From Nissolia schottii (lineage: Eukaryota > Streptophyta > Magnoliopsida > Fabales > Fabaceae): DNA of 64,000 nt. Positions 37,015 to 49,450 of this stretch are shown piece by piece. The notes beneath the pieces were generated by a model, which saw only the letters and a program-made list of their open reading frames with translations, had not been told where the DNA came from and did not search any database. The stretch spans positions 1,355,711 through 1,419,710 of the forward strand of contig QANU01015964.1 in the NCBI GenBank assembly GCA_003254905.1, written 5' to 3'. How positions within the stretch are numbered: the first letter of the stretch is position 1; each line of letters opens with the position of its first letter. Both the position numbers and the translations under genes were made by a program.

Positions 37015-37104
37015 ATCAAAGAGAGAGAACGAGGGTCAGATCATTTTTATAAGGGATAAAAATATAACAGAAAACTATGGGGGGGGGGAATTTATTTTAT
37101 AATG

Positions 37105-37137
37105 AAGATATATATAAATAAGGAGTATATAAATTGT
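37105..37137 (-). promoter_or_regulatory. TATA region of the AHL23-like gene
   Basis: Read on the minus strand, two TTTATATA-type motifs lie about 95-120 bases before the start codon at 37014. They are followed by a C run (37080-37088) in the leader. One of them is the likely TATA box. Confidence 0.5.
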
Positions 37138-37498
37138 GTTTTCGCAGGTTGGATGGGGATATAAGAAAAGGAGAGGGGAGCGGCGGTGGATTGAGTGCAG
37201 AGTAAGGAAAAAAGGGAAGATGGAAGATGGAAGGGGGCAGCGAGAAGACGAGACTAAACGCAGCACTTGTTTGGGCAACCATAAAGTTTAAATAACGGGG
37301 ACCATAAAATATTACTTAATTTAGTTCCGGAAATTGCTTGTTACACCTTCTTTTTCTTATTCCAATCAACCCTGGATTTCTTGGGTTGACCTATCATTTA
37401 TTATTAAATAATATTTAATACAGTTTAAATTTTATTAAATTTTTATTTAACGCAATATACAATATAAAATAAATTTAAATAATATAACTAAACTATGA

Positions 37499-37577
37499 TG
37501 GATGCACGGTCCGTTAGAGTATTATAGGTTGGAAGTGCTAGTCACTCCTGCCCCCGGACCGTGATCACTACGCCATC
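37499..37577. repeat. GC-rich imperfect hairpin
   Basis: The sequence GATGG...ACGGTCCG on the left is matched by CGGACCGT...CCATC on the right, with about 35 bases between the inner arms. It is a GC-rich inverted repeat isolated in very AT-rich DNA. It may be a MITE tip pair or a foldback; no known RNA family is recognised. Confidence 0.45.
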
Positions 37578-38528
37578 CTTAATTAATTATTATTAATTTT
37601 TATTTATTAAAATTGTGAGAGATACTATTTTTACAATTTTCAAAGAATGGAACATTAAGGTTGATTTCTCTATCCAACAATTACGTTTTTTTTATAATTG
37701 AATTTGTATTTTCATTCTCTGACTAAATTGATTATCACGTATCTAAATGTTTTTGATAAATATCACTTGTCTAAATGAATTGTTGATATAAATTGATTAT
37801 TGTTGCTTGTTTGCTAATTATTTTAGGATTTTATTAACTAATGTCTTAAGAATATTGGTTATATTAGAAATCATGAAGTCTTACTTTTTTAATAAAAAAT
37901 TATTATTTTTATTTTTTTAGCAAGTCTCCTTAATACGCTTATTATTTTTCTTTTCTTTTCATTATTTTACAACAAAACTATATACATTGCAAATATAAAA
38001 GATAGATTTTGGATATAAATAATTAATAGATAGTTACTGCCTTATTATCCAAGTATATATTCAATTCCGTGGTTGCTGTGTCGGCTCACAATGTAGTATT
38101 TTGAGCTTCTGGAAATAACTAGCTGGGATATTTATTATGTGTTCAATCCTTTTATTAATGCTAGTGACTTCAGTTATACTATATGTTATTCTGTTTTCTT
38201 TTAGTAATAAAAAATAATGAATAACAATGTAATATTGGTTTTTAATTTGCTAATGTGTTTAATCTGTTTTAATGTCTCTCGTCCATGTGACTATAATATA
38301 AATATAAAATATAAAATACAACACATTGAACAGTATACTTGGTTAATGAACTTTTAACAATAAATATACCATTTTTTTGGTGAGGTAACGCTAAATATAT
38401 ATACCACGATTAAAATTAATATAACCCATGTCATATATAAACTATAATTCATTGATGGCACTCTAAATGTAATTGTAGAATTGAGTAGAACTAACTTAAC
38501 CCTAAATCTAACCTAATCTATAAAAAAA

Positions 38529-39486
38529 NNNNNNNNNNNNNNNNNNNNNNNNNNNNNNNNNNNNNNNNNNNNNNNNNNNNNNNNNNNNNNNNNNNNNNNN
38601 NNNNNNNNNNNNNNNNNNNNNNNNNNNNNNNNNNNNNNNNNNNNNNNNNNNNNNNNNNNNNNNNNNNNNNNNNNNNNNNNNNNNNNNNNNNNNNNNNNNN
38701 NNNNNNNNNNNNNNNNNNNNNNNNNNNNNNNNNNNNNNNNNNNNNNNNNNNNNNNNNNNNNNNNNNNNNNNNNNNNNNNNNNNNNNNNNNNNNNNNNNNN
38801 NNNNNNNNNNNNNNNNNNNNNNNNNNNNNNNNNNNNNNNNNNNNNNNNNNNNNNNNNNNNNNNNNNNNNNNNNNNNNNNNNNNNNNNNNNNNNNNNNNNN
38901 NNNNNNNNNNNNNNNNNNNNNNNNNNNNNNNNNNNNNNNNNNNNNNNNNNNNNNNNNNNNNNNNNNNNNNNNNNNNNNNNNNNNNNNNNNNNNNNNNNNN
39001 NNNNNNNNNNNNNNNNNNNNNNNNNNNNNNNNNNNNNNNNNNNNNNNNNNNNNNNNNNNNNNNNNNNNNNNNNNNNNNNNNNNNNNNNNNNNNNNNNNNN
39101 NNNNNNNNNNNNNNNNNNNNNNNNNNNNNNNNNNNNNNNNNNNNNNNNNNNNNNNNNNNNNNNNNNNNNNNNNNNNNNNNNNNNNNNNNNNNNNNNNNNN
39201 NNNNNNNNNNNNNNNNNNNNNNNNNNNNNNNNNNNNNNNNNNNNNNNNNNNNNNNNNNNNNNNNNNNNNNNNNNNNNNNNNNNNNNNNNNNNNNNNNNNN
39301 NNNNNNNNNNNNNNNNNNNNNNNNNNNNNNNNNNNNNNNNNNNNNNNNNNNNNNNNNNNNNNNNNNNNNNNNNNNNNNNNNNNNNNNNNNNNNNNNNNNN
39401 NNNNNNNNNNNNNNNNNNNNNNNNNNNNNNNNNNNNNNNNNNNNNNNNNNNNNNNNNNNNNNNNNNNNNNNNNNNNNNNNNNNNNN
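38529..39486. other. Assembly gap of 958 Ns
   Basis: The sequence is unknown. The long open frames that can be drawn through it are artefacts of unknown bases and encode nothing supportable. Confidence 0.99.
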
Positions 39487-39705
39487 AAAAGCAGGACGAG
39501 AAAGAGGTACTAGATAGGAGGAGAATAAAATTACTAATGTGGTAAGAGCACATGACATGTAACAATTCAAACCTTGTAAAATGGTCTTTTTTATGATTCA
39601 AAAATGAAACTGACCTAACACTTGAGGGCTTTGGCTCTTCTTGCATTTCTCCAATAGTGTGCGAGAACTACAATGTTGAGTTTGGTATCAGAGGCAAAAC
39701 AAGGA

Positions 39706-39912
39706 TTGTGTTTGGTATCAGAAACAGAACAAGGAGATAAAGATACAAGGATAGAAAAAGAAAATTCATATCCTTCCCTACCTTAATTTGTATCCCATCA
39801 GACAAACATTTTTTATCCACTTTGTTTCAACTTCAACAAATTACAAAAAATACAGACATTTTATATCTTTGTGTCTCTATCTCCCTATCCTATTTTTGGT
39901 ACCAAACACAAC
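39706..39912. mobile_element. MITE with GTGTTTGGTA termini
   Basis: The left end TTGTGTTTGGTATCA and the reversed right end TTGTGTTTGGTACCA pair as terminal inverted repeats. They extend inwards through AGGAGATA/AGGGAGATA and GATACAA/GACACAA blocks over about 50 bases. The unit is about 207 bp with no ORF. The terminus style recalls PIF/Harbinger or hAT MITEs; a target duplication was not clear. The left tip is preceded by a near copy of itself (39676-39705). Confidence 0.7.
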
Positions 39913-41185
39913 CAATAGTATTCCTTCTTTTGTTATGGGAAGACTGAAAAGGGGTTAGGGTTTTTTTCTTTAAAGATAATTTTTGAATATTATAAATTTT
40001 TTAATATTAGGGAGGTGGGTGTTTCTTAATTAAAAGTAAACCTACGAGGTAATCATTATCCAACTCATATTAAGCAAACAAGCAAATTCCACGTGGTATT
40101 TAAATTATAAAGTTTTCTCATTTAACGAGTTAATTTTTAAAGTTAAACTCCCTTCATATACTTGATTCATAATAGTAATGTAATTTTGAGATACCTCATA
40201 TGATTGATGCCTTGGTGTGACTTCCTCTAATTTATAAGTATTTCATTCTATATTTTCTGTGTTTCCCTTAGGCCTTAGCACTTTCTTTAGTAAAAATATA
40301 TAAACAAATAATTGCACTTTCCATCATCTTTAATTTATTCCTAACTTGTTTCGAAGGAGGGACATGACCAAATTCACCGTTAGGAAAGCCTTTGCCTTTT
40401 CTAATCCAATATTACATTTGACCGTGACTTACCTAAATGATCATTAGCAAAAGACAGTAATAATTTAATTAATTAAATAACCAAAGGCGCAAGAAAGTTA
40501 CTTATACACCAACAGGAAAAGGAAAGAAGAAAAAAAGGAAAAGAGGTTCTTGTTCTCTGGGCATCAATTATATAGCTAGCCAAGCCTCGTTCTCCCTTTG
40601 GTTGAAACCAAAAGTTGAGTCTAATATAATTTGCTGTTTTCATTTGTGAAACGACAAATAATCACCAGAGAATTTAAATTCAATCAATCAATATTCATCC
40701 ATTGGAATCGTTCAATTCTTATATTTATGTGATTAACGCTGCAAATTATCGGGGACACAAATTATTAAATCATCCAATGTTAATGAAGATCCTCGTAGAA
40801 AAGAAAAGAAATGGCAACTGAAAAGAAAAAAAAAACTTTATAAAAGACACAGCTAGCATACTTTAATAGTGGAGCACTGAAGATAAGATATAGTATTTTA
40901 CTTAATAAAATGTAATTTAATATGCTTAAAAGTGATTTAAAACCCTTTATACGGTTGGATCTGACATATACTTAAAAATATATTACATAGATCATTGCAG
41001 GCTGTTGGACGGTCTTGTCTAAATGTAATCATAAACTATATACGGCCTAAGGAAACATTCATGTGTACTTTTGGAACTTCCAAGAGGGCATGGTGCTTCC
41101 TAACAGTTAGTTGAAAATAACCATAAAATTGGAGGAGGATTGTTTAATTTATCCATTATTTTTCATAATTTGAACCGCAGTGACT

Positions 41186-41350
41186 CGTGTACACTAAATA
41201 TTATACTAACGTATAGTTACTATTAATTTAAATGCATATTAGTCCACTATTAATAAAATAATTATTACCTACTTGTCCTTTAATTATGAATATTTTTACA
41301 TATAATATTATGTTGGCGATACGTTAGTATGATATTTAATGTATACATAG
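41186..41350. mobile_element. MITE-like inverted-repeat element
   Basis: The left arm (GTGTACACTAAATATTATAC then TAACGTAT) pairs with the reversed right arm (ATGTATACATTAAATATCAT then ACTAACGTAT) over about 35 bases. The element is about 165 bp, AT-rich and non-coding. Superfamily not assigned. Confidence 0.6.
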
Positions 41351-43669
41351 ATTTTTTTCATTTGAACGGATAAGAAATCAGTAGACCTAGTGCTTATACA
41401 TTTTATATATCTTATATATGTTGTGAAAGCGAGACTTATCAAATGGGTATTGTTTTTATTGTTTAAATTGAGATTCAATTACAAAAATTGATAACAAAAA
41501 AACTGTTAAATATCTAGAATTTTTCATTTTACTTGAACCTTGAATAAATGAGTGTATCATGCTTTTTTCTCTTGTCGAAACCATTAAAGGTGTGTTTGGT
41601 ACGTGAGTTAAAATGAGATAATTTTTTTATGCATTAGACTTATATATAAATTTACACGTGCATAATATAAATCTGTGGAAAACTCTCTCCATTTTACCAA
41701 GTTGCAAACCTAATAAGAATACTATGCAATATATGTGTATATAAAAGGAACGTTGACTTTCTTTAATTATTTTATTTTTTTAATATTCTCTATCAAACAT
41801 GTATGAACTAATTAAATGATGGATGAAGGATTGGTAATTTAAGCAAGTCCTTCCATAGGTACGAGGTTGTTCTGATTGAGGTGTGGGGGAAAATTCATAG
41901 TCACCACACACCAAGTTTGCAATGTACCGAAGCTTTAAAGGATTTATATAATTGGATTGGAGTTGGGACCTGGATTAATTAATTGGACCATATTATATTT
42001 GTGGCTATAGAACATAGAAAAGAGTAAAGCAGAGTGAGGTACCTAGTAGGAATTGATGGCTGGGGTTAACCCAGTAACCACAACCTCTCTATACCAAGCA
42101 ATTGGTATTAATTATTATTAATTTTTTTATTATATACTGTCGTATGATCTCCAGCTTACACACTGATGATGCTAAAGTTGCATGAAAAAGTCTATGCGAA
42201 TGTCCCAATCCAGGAACAGTGATAATCTAAGTGGGTCACAGTTTGTATGCCACTATTTTCTACATCTAATATCTAACACAATTTGAATTCACTAATGACT
42301 AAAGCAACTTAATTTTTTATATTAGAAGTTCTCTGGTTTTAAGCCTCTTTTTTTCCCCCCTTTCTAGCATGGATTAATTCTTGTAAAAATTAACAAGAAA
42401 TACTGTAATATAATCCTAACTCGTAAGTAAAGTTTACTTAGTTATGCCAATTAAAACAAAATCTGGATAGTATTCCGCTCATACATTGTTATCTCCAAAA
42501 GTTAAAATTGTTTAATTAAGGTGAATAAGTGTTTATATTTTAACACAATCACTCATAAATTTTTTAGGCTTGAAGTATGAACAATACATAAATTCACAAA
42601 TCTATGCTAAAATCTAACTTATTCATTCTCAACAATTGAATTATAAACCATACGGTAATTATAGAAGTTTTGTTGCCATATCATGAAATGATCTCTATCT
42701 TGTGGAGCAAAGATAAATCAATAATTATATATCTTAACAAATTCCTAATTAATTCTCTAAATTAGGCGTTAGGTAAATTTAGATGCATATCCTAACTTTG
42801 ACTTGAGGCTAATTTTTTTCTCTACTAAATTAACTTTTGTTTATTTATATGTAAAAAATAAATCTACTAATAGTAAAACTTAATCACAATCAATGTGAGT
42901 TGGGTGAGGTGACAGGTTTTTTCAATTTTTTAATTAGAGATTTTGAGTTTAAATTTTAATTAAGAATGAAAAAGGAATTTATTGATGGAGACCTTTGTCC
43001 ATTTTGAGAATCTTAATTGAATCGAGTTAATTAGTTGAATTTATAATAATAATTAGAATTTAAATACCAATGGTTCTATTAAGACCAACTAAAACTAACG
43101 ATACAACGTAACTATACAACATAATAATATGGTTACATAACAATGTGATTAATCTTTTTGAGCATAGTTAGATGTGTTCTCCAGCCAATAACATAATGGT
43201 ATGGTTAAATATTATAGTTATTAGTTTATTATTTGTGCTATGCAAAAAAAATTATTTTAGATTTGTTGATTTTATTTTTATATAAATTATTTAATTTTTA
43301 TTTTATGTATTTTAAATGTTAGGTGAGAAAAATGCTAATTTTAAATTAAAAAATATTTAATAGGATCAAGTGAATTAAGTTTAGTGAAATTTAAAATTTA
43401 GATTAAAAAAGATTTAGTAGGTTTAATGAAAATAATTGAAGCCACTAAAATTGGTTAGTAGTGTGAAGTTTAGATAATACGCATGAGATCTTATGTTCAA
43501 ATATCATTGTAATCAATGTAATTTTTAAAATATAAAAAAATTAATCAAACAGATTTTTTTTTCTGAAATCGTGGTGGAAAAAAATGTACAAACATTTAAC
43601 TAATATTAATGAAATATGTTAAATAATATTCCGATTCAGTAAGAAAAACTGTTACAAATAATCCGGGTC

Positions 43670-43860
43670 TTTTGTGGGTGTAGACAAATGACATTGATCA
43701 GACCCTTGAATCCCGGGGGGTGATAAATTCTACGCCATTTGTGTTTCGTCCTCACATAATACCTAATCTGCCACCCTCGCTGCCGTGGCCCATAAATAAG
43801 TTCTCAACACCACTTCCTTCGGTGGCGCGTGTTACGCAAACTCAGATCTAATAATTACTA
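43670..43860. other. GC-richer island in the gene desert
   Basis: This stretch contains CCCGGGGGG, CCACCCTCGCTGCCGTGG and GGTGGCGCGTGTTACGC, and stands out from the surrounding AT-rich DNA. A CATAAATAAG motif near 43791 could serve as a weak TATA box. No ORF was found. It may be a regulatory island or part of the transcription unit suggested about 0.7 kb to the right. Confidence 0.35.
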
Positions 43861-44564
43861 CTTGGTTTGAAGGGTTTTCCTCACATATATGTGCATATGT
43901 ACACACACAAATACATACATGTGTGTGTATACACACACGTAAAAGGGGTTAAAAAGTGGCTTTTTGTTTAGAATGTTTGGTGTTTAGTTTGTTGTTTTAA
44001 AAGTAAAAAGTTTACTGATTTTTTAAACATGCAATTCTTCTTCTTTATTTTGTGAATAATAATGGAGTATTTATAGATATTATTTTTTGGTGCATTTAAG
44101 GTGAACATTACTCATAATGGTAACTAATTTTTTCTATATTAATTGAGCTTGCACAATTTACAATAATTAAACTTATACAAAGTGATAGAGCGTGGGTCAT
44201 AAAATATTTTTTTAATATTTCATATGTGAAAATCAAACTTTTAACCACATAATTAAGAGTCAAACTAATATACAGCGATCATAAAATCATAATTCAAATA
44301 AACAAGAATTTATTACGTAAGTATTGAATGCAATCTACTACATACTTGATTTTTTAGTATTATTTTACTTTCAGTTGCATCAACGATACTTAGTGAGCAG
44401 TCTGTTGTATATCAAAATATGTTGAACGAGTATATGTATTAAAAAGAAAAAGAAAATATGTGTTGGGTCATCTGAAGATGCAGGGATGGGGGATAGATAG
44501 CGTAGAAAGGGGGAGCCCTTGGGAAAAGCACCCTGAATTTCAGGCTTTATTTCGTTTCATATCA

Positions 44565-44572
44565 TATATAAA
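44565..44572 (+). promoter_or_regulatory. Strong TATA box without a coding gene
   Basis: TATATAAA is followed about 30 bases later by a CT/CA-rich segment (44590-44620) that looks like a plant transcription start and leader. The GC-richer, leader-like sequence runs to about 44810. There is no downstream ORF: the ATG at 44747 is followed after one codon by a stop. A 9-base perfect inverted repeat (44741-44759) lies inside. A non-coding RNA or the first exon of a gene I cannot trace is possible. Confidence 0.45.
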
Positions 44573-45231
44573 CAAACTTGGCAAGAGTCACGCACGCACG
44601 CTCTCTCACTCGTCAACGAAATAAGAAACAAAGAGGCGAAGCAAAAGGCTCTCATTCTTAGACCTGACCTGAGCAAAGATCAGAGAGACTCTGAGGGGTG
44701 CAAGTGCGAGTGTAATAAGTACCAACACGCATCGTCGATCCCTTTTATGTCATAAAAGGACAAACCCACGAGGACGACGACGACGACTGGTCAACCCCCC
44801 CAAAACAAATATTAAGCATTTCATCTATTTCCGAAGAAAAACTTGTCGCATAAAAAGAAAAAGTAATAATCTCTACTATTCATGTTATCTTATCTCTCAT
44901 TTTTTTTAAAGTATATTAAAAAATTATATTTAAATATATTAATTTATGAATGTACTTAATAAAATAAAAATAACATAAAATAAATGGAAAAAAATATTAT
45001 TATGACAATACTTTGACGATCCTACTTACGTGTAATTTTTTAAGAGTTGTTTGACTTTAAAAAAAATGTTAAATATATTTAATAAAATTTTATCTAATGT
45101 TAAATAAACGAGCGTATCCAACATCAAATAACATAACTTTTTGACATGTTTGATGGTTGGACCGGCCCAATCCATCCTTGGAACTTCTAATATCATCACC
45201 AACTCCAATTCTCTCTCTGGGTTCCTTTCTG

Positions 45232-45234
<3 letters not shown>

Positions 45235-45270
<36 letters not shown>
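45235..45270. repeat. (AT)n microsatellite
   Basis: About eighteen AT units in tandem. Hypothetical frames through it, with Ile/Tyr runs, are artefacts of the repeat. Confidence 0.9.
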
Positions 45271-45272
<2 letters not shown>

Positions 45273-48200
45273 TCGATTGTCAAAGTCGCACGTCAAATTA
45301 ACCACCTCCCTCTCTCTTTCATACTACTTTTCTCTTTGGGTGAATTTTGATGTTCTCAACTTGCGTGGGAGTACTTATTCTGTGTGCTAGCTAGCTAGAT
45401 GAAACTGCACTTCTGAGCGGTGTGGTTTGGTAGCCAGCCTAGCTAGGCGCGGAAAGTAGCCATTTTAATAACCAAACCTGTCCATGACTCAGGAGGAGGA
45501 TGAAGATTGGACACTATGCCCGTTTTCAAGGAAAACAAATTATTACATGTTCATTTAATTAAATTATGACAATTTAATTTATATATAACAATGTGACATT
45601 TTGTTTAGGGTCACCAATATATTTATTTTAATCGTCATTTTATCGTGCCTACAGCATTTTGAGCATGTACAAGTGCTTGCTAATAATGCTCACCTACCAG
45701 CGCCTCATGCTCATCTTCCATGTATTTCCTTGCACTAACTTAACAATTAATTTTAGAAATTATATCCTTCTAAATAATAAAAAGAGTGCCGCCATATGGT
45801 CCATGCTTAGCAATTAATTAGAGAAATTCTTGCATATTTATGGAGTACATTTAATGCTTGTTTTATAAATATCTATAATCATTGATTTAAATTTAAAATG
45901 TTTTAAAAATATACAAAAAGTTATATTTCAATGATCGTAATGAAACACGCATTTAAATATTAATTATTATGCACTATATAATAATAAAGTTAGCGTTGTT
46001 TAAGTTTATACAATTTCTTTATTGATTAATGAAGACAATGACAGTGGTTATTACAACTCAACGCATTGAGGGTATGGTTAACTTTGTATATTTAATTAAT
46101 AAGACAAGATAAATGATTTCATTAAATTATTCTTCTGCTTTTTCAAAGCAAGTGCTAGCTCTAACGCGTGTCTATATACTATATTTACGCACAAAATTGT
46201 CGTCTTTCATAATAATTTAAATCCAATATCATTATTATAATGGAAAGGGTTAACATCAGTTTTGTCTTCGATCAGCACATCTTCGGAAGCCAAAAATGTT
46301 ATTAATTTAGCTCTATAACACACTTAAATCCAAATGGGTCCCTCTGCTTTCGTTTTCAAAGTCGTGTTTTTTTAGTAATATTAATGTGATATAGCGTATA
46401 AACAACGTTCTTAATCAGCAAATTTTTTTTGGTAGTCTTAATCAGTAATTTGGTGACGTGAAATTATATATTTTAACGTGTAGCATAATAGACTTCAAGT
46501 GTGTCAGGTTATCGTCCATGACTCAACCAATAAAGGTAAACCTCTGGTATGTTCTTTGTGCTGATCAATGTCACCCGTAATTAATTAACTACCTTTGATA
46601 TAATTATTAGAGTTAATTAACAAAATATGTATCGCGCGAACACAAAATTATGCTAATTATTTTCTTATTTTTTGACAGCCAGTGGTTCAAAAAGAAAATT
46701 AGTGTGTTATATATATAACTTCATGGTTGCTATATTATATCACTAATTTGTTTATTTGAGTAGTTTGACATTTATTTTTTTATATAATATTTTGAATTTA
46801 AGTCTACTTTATACATAAATAATAGAGTCAAATCGAGCCAAATTAAATAGAATTTAGTGAACGATTATTTAGATATTAAAAAAATTTCATATAGGGTAAT
46901 TCATGTATAGGCAAAAAAAAAAAAAATACAAGCACTTGCTTTTTATTATTGTATGTCTTTCATGCCTTGATTTTGAAAGATTGCTGGGATTATAGAAATG
47001 CCTAGTAGCCTAGGATATTTTCCTCTTTCGGATCAATCATTATATAATGACTCCTTAAATTCCTTAAACATAAGTATCCAATGTTGTTATTATAATAGTA
47101 AATAAATAAATAAATAAGCTGACTGGTTAGATCTTTCTATGGCAAAAGTAACATATAAAATCTACTTTGTCTACAATATATAATATAAGTCCTTTCCTGA
47201 AATAATTAGTAATTTAGTACGGCGCTTTATATAATTATGCCTTTAGGTATTATAATTTTTTTTTAACTATGAGACTATTAAATTTATGGAATCCATGGAA
47301 AATAGTTACTTATGATCATGTTAATTGACTAAACTAATAGATGGATTAGTTTTTTTTATTTATAAAAATTACTGGTCAAATTAATAGTAAACAATGTGTT
47401 TGGCCAAAAGCAAATTACACTTATATGAAAACAATGAACTCAATAAACATGGAGGAAAGCGATGAACTCATGTGCTTATTATAATACAGATGTAGACAAA
47501 CTCATTAATTACTTGGTAAAAGCACATTGAGATATTGTAATCTATTTGATTGTCTTGGGATTTTTTTTTTCATTTTTTGGAAGTATCAGAATTCCATTGT
47601 ATTTCACAAGACATGATTAATATAAATAAACAAGCAAGTAATAATATATAATAAGTCGAGGCCCATTAAAAAGATTAGGGGGAATAGTAAACTACAACCC
47701 TGATTTAGGAATATTCATAATCATGATCATTCACTTTCAGTTCTATTGATTTATTGTTTACACTTTGAAGCAGAATTTCTAACCAGATAATACTCAGTAT
47801 TTACATTTATTTTATTTATATAGAATACAAAACATAAAATGGGACACTTCCATAGTTAATTAAATATTTTATAGTCATAAAATATTATGTCCTTATTTGG
47901 GGTCCAAATAATATGTCTTGTTATTAATTTAGGACATTTGTAGGGAATTTAGACATATTTAAATAGTGAACATTTCAAAACTAAAAAATTGTTGGAAAGG
48001 TGATAAACAACTTAATTACTTCTATAAATCAGGATACAATATCAACTTTTGAAAAACATACTTGTTGGATGAGGAAAAACCTTAAATGCTCAACCCCTTA
48101 AAATTATGAGGGAAAAAAAAACATGTACACTATATCAAAGTAATATTTATGAAGCAAGATTGTCTCTAAAGTGAGAAAATGTAAGATATTCACCTTTAAA

Positions 48201-48321
48201 TTAATAAAGTAGTATATTAAAATCGTAAGTCACTAAATAATGTAAATGTAGATATCTCTTTATTTCACTTTATAAACAATAAGCTCACTTTAAAAAATAA
48301 GTGTTTATTCTTTAATTCTCT

Positions 48322-49297
48322 TAGGGATGATAATAAATATTCAATCGTACGAATATCTATGGATATACAAATGTAGGGAATTTTTATCCGTGATCAGGAT
48401 AGAGACAAACAAGAGTCCGCCAGGGGATTAAAATAAAACATGAATGAGAACATGCTACCCGAACTGGCGAATACCTAGATCTGAAAGGTAAATGAGTAAT
48501 TTTATATTATTATATTTATTAGACTAATTATTTTTAATAAATAAAATAATAAATAATTATTTTTAATTATTGTCATTTTCTCTACTAACTTTTGTTATAA
48601 TTGTTAATTTCTTCAAATGAAAAAAATTAAATGTATGGTAATGACAACATTTGATGATAACGATGTTGATGATGTTACTTCTCGAGTAGGATTATTTGTA
48701 CTTAGATTAAATTAAATTAATTTCTTAATTTTGTACTTTCTTTAAGACTTAGAATAAGTTGTTTTATTTGGTGAGTAAGTATATAATGCACTCAAGCTCA
48801 AACTCGATGATCATGAAGTTTATGATGATTATGAAGACATTTGGTGTTTTGTTTGTTGGATGTTTTCTTAAGAAGTATTGTTGATGTTATAAGAGGTTTT
48901 GTGGTCTTGGATTAGGTGTTCGATTGAACTTGTTGGCTAGTTGCCATTAATTGTCTTTAGTATTTTAAACTTGGTATTTTGTGACTGTGTAAATTATTGT
49001 TATATGAAATTTTAATTTAGTTTAAGTTTTTTTAGTTTAATTTTATCAAAATTTTTTAACTTCTTTATTTTTATGTATTATTTGACTTAACTAAGTTTTT
49101 TTAAAAAGTTATTATTAAAAATAATATTTGAGAATCCATGGATACTCATGGGATGTGAATATCCAGTAGAAATGAAGATGGTGAAAAATTTATACTTGAG
49201 ATGGATAATTGGATATGGGGGATCATTTATACTCGAGACAACTAAAAGGGATGAGGAGGGTACTACTCAGCCCCGACCCGGCCAATTGTCATCCCTA
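48322..49297. mobile_element. Candidate transposon with TAGGGATGA ends
   Basis: The left end, TAGGGATGATAATAAAT, pairs with the reversed right end, TAGGGATGACAATTGGCC, over about 13 bases. The right end is GC-rich (CCCCGACCCGGCC) and recalls the termini of a common plant hAT-like family. The element would be about 976 bp. The interior is AT-rich without a supported transposase. An 8-bp target duplication could not be matched, so the boundaries and superfamily are uncertain. Confidence 0.45.
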
Positions 49298-49307
49298 CCT
49301 ACATGCT

Positions 49308-49450
49308 CTTGGAGCACTTTTAATGTGTATTCTTAAAATATTATTAGACATTGATTTTAATTTATAGCATTTAAAAAATATTTTAAAAATAATAAATCAA
49401 TAACTAAAAATGTTTATGGAGCACACATTAAATGTGCTATACCAACATGT
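49308..49450. mobile_element. MITE-like foldback with TTTAATGTGT arms
   Basis: The left arm (GAGCACTTTTAATGTGTATTC, then an AT-rich stretch ending ACATTGATTTTAATTT) pairs with the reversed right arm (TAGCACATTTAATGTGTGCTC). The arms meet with only a short loop, so the unit folds almost completely. Related sequences, with GCATTTAA motifs, occur near 45830-45960 and 50940-51070, suggesting other degraded copies. Confidence 0.6.

Noticed and set aside
38513..39646. Open frames of 350-377 codons on the minus strand
   Set aside because: Nearly all codons are unknown bases in the 958-N gap; the real residues at the ends show no homology.
43454..43530. Pol III box pair resembling a SINE
   Set aside because: Box matches are weak and no target duplication or poly(A)-type tail could be defined.
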